Of a stretch of DNA of 64,000 nt, positions 9,889 through 18,760 are shown one piece after another. Below the pieces are notes generated by a model that did not search any database, was not told the DNA's origin, and was given only the letters and a program-made list of their open reading frames with translations. The first letter of the stretch is position 1. Every line of letters starts with the position of its first letter. Source of the stretch: Pedobacter polysacchareus. Lineage in GTDB: Bacteria > Bacteroidota > Bacteroidia > Sphingobacteriales > Sphingobacteriaceae. Where the stretch lies: assembly GCF_019802255.1 (NCBI RefSeq), contig NZ_JAHYSS010000003.1:682001-746000 (forward strand), written 5' to 3'. A program made the translations under genes and the position numbers.

Positions 9889-11839
9889 ATTCTTTACTAA
9901 TTTGCTCGGTGAACCATTCAGATTTTTCGGCCAAACCTGGGATGTTAATTTGGACTTGGGCCGCTAGATCCATAATGTAAGTACACTGACCCTTTAAAGC
10001 CTGTTTAAAAGCTTTATCGTTTTGCCCACCCCTTTTACAATATGGCCACTTCAGTGCAGCCTGATAAAATTTCGCATTAATGATCTGCAAAACCATCCAA
10101 AAAAAACTATTACTAACTGCTCCTTCACCGGCCAATTGCTGCAAGTTTTTCAAATAATATGGAATCGTTTCCAAGTTTTCTGAAAGCAAAAAGTATCTGA
10201 TCTCCCGAAGCTGGTATTCTTTATCTGTGATATCTTCTCTAAAAAGCCGTTTTTCCAATCGAACCAGCGCAGTAAAATGCTGTGCCATTTCATTAAGTAA
10301 GGAAGACTTATCAAGTCGGGTATGGTCAATCTCACCAGATTCATTGGTAATGTGTTCGGCAATGTATTCAGTCAACTCTTCTTCCCTGAATTCATCATCA
10401 CCTAACATCCAAAACCTTAGAATAGTTTCTGGGCCCATCTTAAAACTTAACGGGCGAGATTCAATAGCGATTTGACTGGGATAATAGGAATAAAAATTTA
10501 TAGTTCCAAGGTGATCAACCTTCAATTCAATCAATGATTTTTTACTGAGTAATTTGAGGTCAAAATCACTCAGTAAAAAATATCCATTTCCTTTGAGCAG
10601 TTCCGCATGATTTAATAAATGAGAAAAAATAACCCGATCTCCTTTAGCAATTTTCCCACAGAAAGACAATTTTTTTTGGCCCCAATCAATGGTAAAAGTG
10701 AGTTCGGGAGCACCTCTACCTGCTGCATCTGTACATTCTGATGCCTCGATATTTTGATTTTCGATAAACGACATCTGATCAATATCTAGATTTAGCCTAG
10801 GTATCAATAGTGGTAATTGAATCTCTTCGGTATAGATAATCCCTGATTCTACATTGGCCTGATTAAAACGGTCTGGTTGAAGCTTTTTCCAAGCCGGATT
10901 AGTGAAATTTATAGATCCAGTTATGGTGATGGTTTTATTGACTCCATATAGCCTATACATTTTAGCATGTAAGTTCCTTGGCTCATCATTAACCTCATTA
11001 CTTGTCCAATTACACCAAACCACCCCTTTATTCTTCATGGCTTCAAAGGTTTCTCTACTTAACAATACTTCATTATTTTTCAACGCAGGAATAAGACAAA
11101 AAATCTTAGTCACTCCTCTTTGTTGTAAAAATGAAATCAGATTCGCTTCACCATACATATAGGGTGAGATAATTTCTATGGAGCAGATCCCATGAACGGT
11201 AATCAAATCGGACAAAACCTCCTCAAAAGAAACTTCAATACTTGAAAAAAAATGTGTTGTTGGATCTGTATACTTCAGAAAATCAAAAATTTTTAATTCC
11301 GCATCACTCAGCTTCTTTTGCGAAGATAGACGTGCAATCCCCTGAATAACCCTCTGCTTTTGATTAACGTTAGAGGTTTTAGGCCATTGATTCTTAGTCA
11401 GAATGGTTAGTGAAACACATTCCAAATTCTCACACCAACCTGACTGGGTAATATTAGCAGACCCATTAAATTGCAGTAAAGTACCATCATCCAATAAAAT
11501 CCAACTCTCTTTAGGATGAAAATTAACCAATACATGACGGGCTGCAGGTAATCGAATACAACGCATCTCATAATTTAAAGTAGGCGCTGAAGTTCCATCT
11601 TTTGCATAATGGTCGCAATACACCGTAATAGCAGGCATTATTCCCTCTTTAGAACACCTACGCCATAAAATTGTATTATAAATCTGTTCATTCTTGAATT
11701 TTTTTTCTGGGACTAGCAAGGGCATGACATAGTTCTCAAAAAAAACTGGATCAAAATTAAAGGTGTAAAACAATGCCGCTAATACTTTCCGATTTCCAAT
11801 AGCTTGACTAAATTGTTCCTTTAGTATGTGTCGTTTCAT
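9878..11839 (-). CDS. Phospholipase D-fold nuclease, middle gene of a putative defence trio
   Basis: A 653-residue protein with two PLD half-sites. The first is H108-x-K110 followed by G126-S-A-N129; the second is H291-x-K293 followed by G308-S-I-N311. Both lack the Asp of a canonical HxKxxxxD, matching helicase-associated PLD nucleases rather than lipid enzymes. The C-terminal ~300 residues are helical and unrecognised. The start overlaps the upstream gene by 4 bases (ATGA) and the end overlaps the helicase by 11, so three proteins are made from one message. It probably cuts or binds nucleic acid using the two histidines. Confidence 0.78.
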   Translation of the reverse strand: MKRHILKEQFSQAIGNRKVLAALFYTFNFDPVFFENYVMPLLVPEKKFKNEQIYNTILWRRCSKEGIMPAITVYCDHYAKDGTSAPTLNYEMRCIRLPAARHVLVNFHPKESWILLDDGTLLQFNGSANITQSGWCENLECVSLTILTKNQWPKTSNVNQKQRVIQGIARLSSQKKLSDAELKIFDFLKYTDPTTHFFSSIEVSFEEVLSDLITVHGICSIEIISPYMYGEANLISFLQQRGVTKIFCLIPALKNNEVLLSRETFEAMKNKGVVWCNWTSNEVNDEPRNLHAKMYRLYGVNKTITITGSINFTNPAWKKLQPDRFNQANVESGIIYTEEIQLPLLIPRLNLDIDQMSFIENQNIEASECTDAAGRGAPELTFTIDWGQKKLSFCGKIAKGDRVIFSHLLNHAELLKGNGYFLLSDFDLKLLSKKSLIELKVDHLGTINFYSYYPSQIAIESRPLSFKMGPETILRFWMLGDDEFREEELTEYIAEHITNESGEIDHTRLDKSSLLNEMAQHFTALVRLEKRLFREDITDKEYQLREIRYFLLSENLETIPYYLKNLQQLAGEGAVSNSFFWMVLQIINAKFYQAALKWPYCKRGGQNDKAFKQALKGQCTYIMDLAAQVQINIPGLAEKSEWFTEQISKEYVN

Positions 11840-12981
11840 GCCTTGGTCAATTGACTGTATAAGCTAAACCAAGTATCCAGGAAATAACCATGATCATTGT
11901 CTCGAGCAGGAAGATAATTATCATTAGAATATCCTCCTTCCAAGCGATTGACATCCAACCCTACTGCAGTTTTAGTCATCCAAGGACCTGACCCCCTATT
12001 ACTGCACACCTTCGTATTCACCTCTATTAGGCCCATTACGAGCTCCCAATTAGGCAGCCTAAGCAACTGCTCTAATTTAGCAGGAATATGACCCAGTAGG
12101 CTTAAAGGCTGGTTATTTCTACAAGAATCTATGAATTTGTTATTATTTATGGATTCTTGAGTCCAACAGATTTTAGTTTGCAAATGCCGAAAAATACGGT
12201 TCAGCGGAGACAACACCTGTTCAGTATGGCTTAACCTCTTTAAATAATTGGCAAAACGAACATCAGTGGTTTGCAGTATCAAAAACTCCAGCTTTTCATA
12301 AAAATTCAGTTTCATCAGCTCTGGATGTCCTTCTACTAACCGCAGTAACTCACCCCCAAAATGATCTCCTAGCAAATACTGGATATAACACTGTTTCTCC
12401 TGGTTTGATGGCACTTCAAAAATAGTCCCTAACTTCTCTAGAATTTCTTTAGAAACTAATACTTCAGCACCTTTACACTTAATCAACAATTCAATATTGA
12501 TCCTTAAGAGCTCGTTACTTGCTAGTTTTTCCGCTTGAACCTGTTTAAAGAGCTTGTCATCTGCAATCCCCAAATCAGAAAAAGGTCGATTGTATTTACC
12601 CCATATTCCATAACTCCTTTGATTTGAAAGCAATTGAAATTTTTCCCCGATTTGAATTTTGGTACGGTTATCGGACAGAACCTTTCGAACCCGATCAATA
12701 CCATTAAAAGAATCATCTCCTTTAAAATAGTTGAATCTAGAATAGGCCATCAATTGTTCTAAGCAGGTAAAGAAAACTCCATAATCCCTATCAGAGATCT
12801 TATATTTTTCTTTACAATACTGTGCTACTGACATCAACTGAAAATCGCGAATACTAATGGAAACCGTTGATAAGCATGGGATCAGTTGCCTGCCAGCCGC
12901 CTGCCATAAAACCTGAAAACCTAAAGGATCACGAGACCCCTTGACCATATAGTCTGGATCCTGGAGTGTTAAAAAATACAT
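11836..12981 (-). CDS. Unrecognised 381-residue protein, first gene of the helicase/PLD trio
   Basis: I do not recognise this family. It is 381 residues with no signal peptide or membrane segment. The N-terminal third (QVLWQAAGRQLIPCLSTVSI) is vaguely like DUF6361-type proteins that accompany helicases, but I am not sure of that. The C-terminus contains a Trp- and Gly-rich stretch (NRGSGPWMTKTAVGLDVNRL). It leads a three-gene operon with 4- and 11-base overlaps to a PLD nuclease and an SNF2 helicase, so a shared role, perhaps as sensor or specificity subunit, is likely. Upstream (12982-13134) is AT-rich and may hold the operon promoter. Confidence 0.65.
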   Translation of the reverse strand: MYFLTLQDPDYMVKGSRDPLGFQVLWQAAGRQLIPCLSTVSISIRDFQLMSVAQYCKEKYKISDRDYGVFFTCLEQLMAYSRFNYFKGDDSFNGIDRVRKVLSDNRTKIQIGEKFQLLSNQRSYGIWGKYNRPFSDLGIADDKLFKQVQAEKLASNELLRINIELLIKCKGAEVLVSKEILEKLGTIFEVPSNQEKQCYIQYLLGDHFGGELLRLVEGHPELMKLNFYEKLEFLILQTTDVRFANYLKRLSHTEQVLSPLNRIFRHLQTKICWTQESINNNKFIDSCRNNQPLSLLGHIPAKLEQLLRLPNWELVMGLIEVNTKVCSNRGSGPWMTKTAVGLDVNRLEGGYSNDNYLPARDNDHGYFLDTWFSLYSQLTKA

Positions 12982-13134
12982 GAGCGTTAATGGGTTAAAT
13001 GCACTTACTCTTAAAGGTAACTGAAGCTCGACACTAAAGTCCTAGATCAATTCTAAAACAACTTGCACTTCATCGAACTTTAAAAAACCGAAAATTACAG
13101 ATCAAATTGTAAAAGACTTTTTTGATATCCAGTC

Positions 13135-13587
13135 TTAGTCTATTTTTTTAAAAAGGTTATCTCCTTCTTGAAGGTAATAGGACTTATACCTATCACCAGC
13201 AATCTCTTCCTGCCATAGTTCCCTTACAGCTTTGATATTTAGATACCAAAAATTCATCCCAAACTCCCAGGCAAACCAAACCTTAGGATCAATTCGATTT
13301 TTTTCATTCTTCCAATAATATTCCTCAGCACAGATATTAAAAAAATCAATAACCGCACGGTATTGAACTTCATTATTCTTAAGGTCTAAAAGCTTAAGCT
13401 CAGTGACCAAATTTTGATTATATAATTTTTGGATCTCACCATTAATCTTATCGTATCGCTCATTAAATTTGGAGTATAAAGCGTAGAAAATCTCATCCTG
13501 GCTGATCTTTTTAGCATAGGAAGAATAATAGCATGTTATACCCATCGCAAATAATCCAATAATCAAACTTGATATTATTTCCATCAT
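13135..13587 (-). CDS. Small membrane-anchored hypothetical protein
   Basis: 150 residues. The first ~22 (MEIISSLIIGLFAMGITCYY) form a single N-terminal membrane anchor. The rest is a Trp/Tyr-rich helical cytoplasmic domain with a coiled-coil-like stretch around residues 40-75. This resembles DUF4760-like membrane-anchored helical proteins, but the call is not firm. It stands alone between the trio and the DUF5655 gene, with about 150 bases on the downstream side and 120 on the upstream side. Small anchored proteins are common in defence islands as membrane effectors; nothing in the sequence proves that here. Confidence 0.55.
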   Translation of the reverse strand: MMEIISSLIIGLFAMGITCYYSSYAKKISQDEIFYALYSKFNERYDKINGEIQKLYNQNLVTELKLLDLKNNEVQYRAVIDFFNICAEEYYWKNEKNRIDPKVWFAWEFGMNFWYLNIKAVRELWQEEIAGDRYKSYYLQEGDNLFKKID

Positions 13588-13709
13588 AATAAATTAAAAT
13601 ACCAATAAAATTTTATTTAACGAGTTGTTTTTAACAAAAAAATCAAAATTGGCTGACACACAGAGTAGTATTATACTTATCAATATAATACATTATTCAT
13701 GAATATAAG

Positions 13710-14618
13710 TTAAAGCGCCTGTTTCACCAAACTCATTATGTACTCTAAATCTTTGGTGTCAGATACCGCTATCTCATAATCCCCATTCCCCCAGTGTCCC
13801 TTTTTAGACATGTCACGTGTAAGCTTCTTAGGATCATTTAACAAGCCATGTTTAAGATTAATCCATATTTTTAAATTAGTTTTTAAAAGGCAGATATCTG
13901 TAAATATCTTTCCTTCCTTCAAAAATCCAATTTCCATTTTTTTAGGTTTGATATCTATGTTATTGTCTAAAACCAAAATTGCGTTTTTAAAAGCACAATA
14001 TAGCTCAACAATTTCATCTCTTTTCCCATCTAAGTGCTCCTCTTCAGAATAAACTTTCACTTCCTTTGTCACTTTATTCAATTTGCTATTAGCAGGGCTT
14101 TGAATCGTTTTGATTGTTGGCGCAGCCTTCGATTTTTTGATCGGATTAATCAATACAATATCCTGTTCATATTGTTTAATTTCCCATAGCTCAATAGGTA
14201 GATCCTTGAAGTTTGAAGCTTGTTTTTGGAAGTCTGTAAAACTAGGAGATACAAAAATTACTTTTGATTGTGACCAATCAACATCACTTCGTTTTAACGA
14301 ATTTTCTTGAGACTCGTTATATTCAACTATAAAGTCAGCCTTATTTTCGAGCATCAAATTCAAATAAGAGACTCCTTGATCTATTACAGAAAAACTACGA
14401 TCGCGTTTATACTCAATAATAACAAATGAATTAGATTCTTCATCATAAGCTAATGTATCAAAACGCTGTGCTTTTATTGTAAATTCTGTCTTGATAAATT
14501 TTAGTCGAGTCATATTTTCTAAATTACACTCAAATAAATTCTGTATATCCTTTTCTAACTTAAAAGGTATTTCCTTTAGATTAGACAAATGATTTTTAAG
14601 TTTGATAAAAAGCTGCAT
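13710..14618 (-). CDS. DUF5655 protein with N-terminal PD-(D/E)XK nuclease-like domain
   Basis: 302 residues. The N-terminal half carries a restriction-endonuclease-fold signature: RFDTLAYDEES followed by FVIIEYKRDRS, giving the D...ExK pattern of PD-(D/E)XK nucleases. The C-terminal ~110 residues (from about IVELYCAFKNAI) match the DUF5655 domain. It begins 37 bases after hsdR ends and on the same strand, so it is likely transcribed with the restriction operon. DUF5655 proteins often travel with restriction-modification genes. Its actual substrate is unknown; it could be an accessory nuclease or a modification-dependent restriction factor. Confidence 0.7.
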   Translation of the reverse strand: MQLFIKLKNHLSNLKEIPFKLEKDIQNLFECNLENMTRLKFIKTEFTIKAQRFDTLAYDEESNSFVIIEYKRDRSFSVIDQGVSYLNLMLENKADFIVEYNESQENSLKRSDVDWSQSKVIFVSPSFTDFQKQASNFKDLPIELWEIKQYEQDIVLINPIKKSKAAPTIKTIQSPANSKLNKVTKEVKVYSEEEHLDGKRDEIVELYCAFKNAILVLDNNIDIKPKKMEIGFLKEGKIFTDICLLKTNLKIWINLKHGLLNDPKKLTRDMSKKGHWGNGDYEIAVSDTKDLEYIMSLVKQAL

Positions 14619-14655
14619 AGATCAGTTCTAATGGTTAATCACCTAAATTATTTGT

Positions 14656-17523
14656 CTACACCCTACCCGCAAAACCACTTACAAACGTATTCACAAAATC
14701 ATAGATCTTATGTGTCACACGTTCTATCTTAGAAGAGCGTTCCGACAATTTTGGTTTCACAAGCATCGTACCCACGATATCATCACGCAGTGGTTGTCTA
14801 TTAGTGAAAAGAAATTCACCAATAATATGTTCCAATTTATTGGCATCCAATTCTTCCTCCGAGCTCATGGCTTCCATAGCTAATTTTCGTTCAGCCTGAA
14901 TAAAATTATCAAATACTTCCATCACATCATCAGAATTAGTAATTAATGGCAAATTCTTTCGCATAAATTTATCAATTAAATCCTTCTTGCTGCGCAATTG
15001 AATATCTGAATTTAATAGATCTTGAATCATCTTTACCTGATTTGCCTTTTCAGGGGCTGGTGCCGCTTGCAAACGAATCAATAAGTTCATGATATAGGTA
15101 ACATTGATCTCATCACGATGGATCAGCTCCAATTCAAAATCCAGATCATCTAAAATTGATTGACCACTATCACCACCACCGTTTAAACCTTTATTTTGTT
15201 CGTACAGGTCTAAATACTTACTTTTATAATCCTCAAATTCTTGTAACGTAATGGGCATGTTATCAAAACTAAAATCACTATACTGCTTCATTTTATTGAT
15301 TAAACGCATCACATCCCTGAAAGCTTGAACAAATGCCGCTTGCTCCTCTTCGTTTCGCAATTGATTCACACTGTCTACAGACGGTGTAATGGCAATAAGT
15401 TCATTGTACTTTTCTTGCAGTTTAATATCTAAAGCTTCAAAAGGCGGTTCAATTATTTCAGCAACAGCATTCTTGTTCGCAAACAATTCTATAGCATCAT
15501 CAGTCGCTGATTTTAGATTACGGTAGCAAACGATATTGCCATGAGATTTCACTTCGTTCAGAATACGGTTGGTACGTGAATACGCTTGAATTAAACCGTG
15601 GTATTGTAAATTCTTATCAACGTATAAGGTATTTAAGGTTTTGCTGTCAAATCCGGTTAAAAACATGTTAACCACAATTAAAATATCAATTTGTTGATTT
15701 TTAACCTTATCGGCGATGTCGTTGTAATATTGATAGAATAAAGTAGAATCCTTTGTCGAATAATTACGTTGGAACATTTTATTGTAGTCTTCAATAAAAT
15801 CGTCTAATTCTTCCCTTTTGTATTTTGTTAAAAATGGCACCGTTTCTTCAGTGACCATACTAAGCTCATCATCATCCGTATACAGATTGCAGTCCTCATT
15901 TTTCTTTTGCTCTTCGTTGGCTGCATAAGTGAAAATGGTTGCAATCTTTAAATCGTGTAATCCACTTTCTTTGGCCTCCTTAAACAGTTTATAATAAGCA
16001 ACGGCTGCGTCTGTATTGCTTACACAAAACATTGCCGTAAATTCCTTATTATGCGTTTTTTGACGATGGTTTTGAAGGATATGATTGACAATAGCTTTTT
16101 GACGAATCGGTGATTGCATTACTTCAGATTCATCAATTTTCTCAATCTCAATATCCTGGATCTCCTCTTTTTGTTTAAATGTACGAATGTATTCTATTGC
16201 AAAACGCAATACATTTCCGTCTTTAATGGCATCAGTAATCACATATTTATGCAAAGGCTTACCAAACAACATCTGGGTAGTACGTTTACCATATTCATTG
16301 GTACCTGCATTGGCTGCAAAAATTGGCGTTCCTGTAAAGCCAAACATCTGGCAACCTTTAAAGAAATTCTTAATATTCTCATGCGTTTCACCAAACTGAG
16401 AACGGTGACACTCATCGAAAATAAACACAATCCGTTTATTCTCTAAAGCAGTCATGTCTTTTAAATAATAGCTTTTAGAAATGGTATTGTTCAGTTTTTG
16501 AATAGTGGTCACTATCAATTTTTGGTTACCAGCCATTTGTTTCACCAATGTTTTGGTATCGTTGGTAGAATCTATACTTCCTTTACTGAAACTATTGAAT
16601 TCCTTAGCAGTTTGTGTATCCAGATCCTTTCGATCGACTACAAAAACCACTTTATATACTTCAGGAATATCAGTTAATATTTGTGCTGCTTTAAAAGAGG
16701 TTAAGGTTTTACCAGATCCTGTAGTATGCCAAATGTATCCGTAATCATCAGTTGTTTTAACTTGGTTAATGATTGCTTCAACTGCATAATATTGATACGG
16801 TCTTAGTACCATTAACGCCTTTTGTGTTTCATTAAGTACGATATACTGCGTAATCATTTTTACCAAATGACACGGACTCATAAAATCATCAGCAAATCCA
16901 GATAAATTAGTAATCAACTCATTTGCTTTGTCCGTCCAATAAAACGTTTGTTTAAACGAACGATCTTTTACACGACCATTGCAGTAATATTTGGTATTGA
17001 CTCCATTACTGATCACAAACAATTGGATATACTGGAACAAGCCGAATCCGGTTCCATAAGAATGTTTTTGGTAACGATTAATCTGATTAAAAGCTTCCTT
17101 TAGCTCAATCCCTCTACGTTTTAGTTCGATTTGAACCAATGGCAGACCATTGATCAAAATAGTTACGTCATAACGGTTGTCATAATTCCCTTTCATCGAA
17201 ATTTGATTCGCTACCTGAAACTCATTCTTACACCATTTTTTTTGGTCAATTAATTGAATGGTTTTGTTTTCGCCTAATGTATTGACATAAGGAATGCGAG
17301 AACGTAAAGTTTTAGCACGTTCAAAGGTGTTTCCTTTATTGATGTAGATAAGAATTTGGTTCAATTCTGCATCTGTCAGCGAAACTTTATTATGTTTTTC
17401 TAGCTGTTGTTTGAAATTAGCCACTACATCTTTTTCATCACGAAGAGAAATACGTTCATAGCCTAAATAAACCAATTGATTGATTAAGCTATTTTCTAAA
17501 AGTTGTTCGGGTTGTGAGGTCAT
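14656..17523 (-). CDS. hsdR: Type I restriction enzyme, HsdR subunit
   Basis: A 955-residue ATP-dependent restriction and translocase subunit. The N-terminal nuclease site is visible as D119 ... E133-x-K135 (QIELKRRG). SF2 helicase motifs follow: HTTGSGKT (266-273), FIFDECH and FTGTP, then the second lobe with NMFLTGFDS and a QAYSRTNR motif VI. Length and order match type I HsdR, including the C-terminal helical domain that binds the methyltransferase. It follows hsdS by 15 bases in a hsdM-hsdS-hsdR operon. No frameshift or missing catalytic residue is seen, so the restriction arm looks intact. Confidence 0.93.
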   Translation of the reverse strand: MTSQPEQLLENSLINQLVYLGYERISLRDEKDVVANFKQQLEKHNKVSLTDAELNQILIYINKGNTFERAKTLRSRIPYVNTLGENKTIQLIDQKKWCKNEFQVANQISMKGNYDNRYDVTILINGLPLVQIELKRRGIELKEAFNQINRYQKHSYGTGFGLFQYIQLFVISNGVNTKYYCNGRVKDRSFKQTFYWTDKANELITNLSGFADDFMSPCHLVKMITQYIVLNETQKALMVLRPYQYYAVEAIINQVKTTDDYGYIWHTTGSGKTLTSFKAAQILTDIPEVYKVVFVVDRKDLDTQTAKEFNSFSKGSIDSTNDTKTLVKQMAGNQKLIVTTIQKLNNTISKSYYLKDMTALENKRIVFIFDECHRSQFGETHENIKNFFKGCQMFGFTGTPIFAANAGTNEYGKRTTQMLFGKPLHKYVITDAIKDGNVLRFAIEYIRTFKQKEEIQDIEIEKIDESEVMQSPIRQKAIVNHILQNHRQKTHNKEFTAMFCVSNTDAAVAYYKLFKEAKESGLHDLKIATIFTYAANEEQKKNEDCNLYTDDDELSMVTEETVPFLTKYKREELDDFIEDYNKMFQRNYSTKDSTLFYQYYNDIADKVKNQQIDILIVVNMFLTGFDSKTLNTLYVDKNLQYHGLIQAYSRTNRILNEVKSHGNIVCYRNLKSATDDAIELFANKNAVAEIIEPPFEALDIKLQEKYNELIAITPSVDSVNQLRNEEEQAAFVQAFRDVMRLINKMKQYSDFSFDNMPITLQEFEDYKSKYLDLYEQNKGLNGGGDSGQSILDDLDFELELIHRDEINVTYIMNLLIRLQAAPAPEKANQVKMIQDLLNSDIQLRSKKDLIDKFMRKNLPLITNSDDVMEVFDNFIQAERKLAMEAMSSEEELDANKLEHIIGEFLFTNRQPLRDDIVGTMLVKPKLSERSSKIERVTHKIYDFVNTFVSGFAGRV

Positions 17524-17538
17524 TAATCTATTTTTTAA

Positions 17539-18759
17539 TTATACAAACATTTGTTGCAACATAGCTTTTTTGAAAGCTTGTGTTTCCATTATTTGTTCAT
17601 TGACTTTATCAATGCTTTCATCGATGGCTGATAGGAAATCTCCTATTTTTTGTTGTTCATCAAAACAAGGTGTAAAAAATTTAAAATTCGAATATTCCTC
17701 CGAATTAACGCCTGGCTGTCCAGATCTCATTGACATAATTCTTATCCACTTTTTATAATTATCCGATTTAGTTTGATAAAAAATAAATCTCGAATCAAAC
17801 CCTTTCTTTATGTGGAATTTAATTAAGAATCCCGCAAAAAACAGTTTACCATCAGACTCAGAGTACAAATAAGTTTTTCCAGTGCTTGCTCCTGTTCTTG
17901 TAAATAATAAATCCCCCATTTTTAATAAAAACTCATCTGAAAATTTATCAGGTGATGTTATCCCTTTCTTGATAAACCTATTAGATAATTCATCAATATC
18001 CGTTATTCTTAAATAGCCGTTGACTCCATCGTAGGATTTGGCAGATGAATTTAGTCCATATTTCGGTTTATAAGAAACCTCTCCCAATCTCTTTTCTTCC
18101 CAATCTGAAAAATCATTCCCATTTTCGTCTTTGAAGCGAATTTGTTGTGAAAAGAGTTTTTGCATCATCGCTTTTTTGTAACGTGATAGTTCGATTTTCT
18201 TTTCTTCTAACAAATTGATTTTTTGATCGATACTTGATAAATAATCAGCTATTTTTTGTTGTTCGAAAAGGGATGGGAGTTTTATCCCTATTACTTTAAG
18301 ATCTGCCCCTGTAAACCCTTTAATTGAGGTTCCTTGAGAGATAGAATAAAGAATATCTCTATTTTTATATAAGAAATAACCTAGGTAATAATTAGAAACA
18401 ATTTTATTATCCAGAATTAGGTTTGTAAAGTCTTGACTAGTGCAAATATCTACATTGGTAATTACAAATTTACCGACCCCAACTCTTGAAACGACTAAGA
18501 GGCTTCCTTTTGGAATAATTTTCGTCGCTGAATTAGCTACAGCATATTCTGTAAGATATCTGGTTATATTAATCTTAAAAATATCGTTTTCGAGTACATC
18601 TGAGCTAGATATCCACGGAATAGTCCCATTCCAAAACTCTTGTTTATTAGTACTTGGCGTACCTCCGCCTTTAAAAGTTGCGATATCACCTATTCTTTTC
18701 TTTTCCCAATCCCCAATAAACCCAGGAAAACGCAATTTCGGCTGTAATGTTCCCTGCAT
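17539..18759 (-). CDS. hsdS: Type I restriction-modification specificity subunit HsdS
   Basis: 406 residues with the usual two target-recognition domains. Each opens with a WEKKRIGDIATFKGGGTPS- or WEEKRLGEVSYKPKYG-type segment and is followed by a conserved helix (KKAMMQKLFSQQ in the centre, FKKAMLQQMF at the C-terminus) that spaces the domains and docks HsdM. The two halves differ, so the recognition site should be bipartite and asymmetric. It starts 1 base after hsdM ends. The target sequence cannot be deduced from the protein by eye. Confidence 0.92.
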   Translation of the reverse strand: MQGTLQPKLRFPGFIGDWEKKRIGDIATFKGGGTPSTNKQEFWNGTIPWISSSDVLENDIFKINITRYLTEYAVANSATKIIPKGSLLVVSRVGVGKFVITNVDICTSQDFTNLILDNKIVSNYYLGYFLYKNRDILYSISQGTSIKGFTGADLKVIGIKLPSLFEQQKIADYLSSIDQKINLLEEKKIELSRYKKAMMQKLFSQQIRFKDENGNDFSDWEEKRLGEVSYKPKYGLNSSAKSYDGVNGYLRITDIDELSNRFIKKGITSPDKFSDEFLLKMGDLLFTRTGASTGKTYLYSESDGKLFFAGFLIKFHIKKGFDSRFIFYQTKSDNYKKWIRIMSMRSGQPGVNSEEYSNFKFFTPCFDEQQKIGDFLSAIDESIDKVNEQIMETQAFKKAMLQQMFV

Positions 18760-18760
18760 A

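Noticed and set aside
6895..12981. Calling the helicase/PLD trio DISARM
   Set aside because: The DUF1998 protein DrmB and a DISARM methylase are absent, and the first gene matches no DISARM component.
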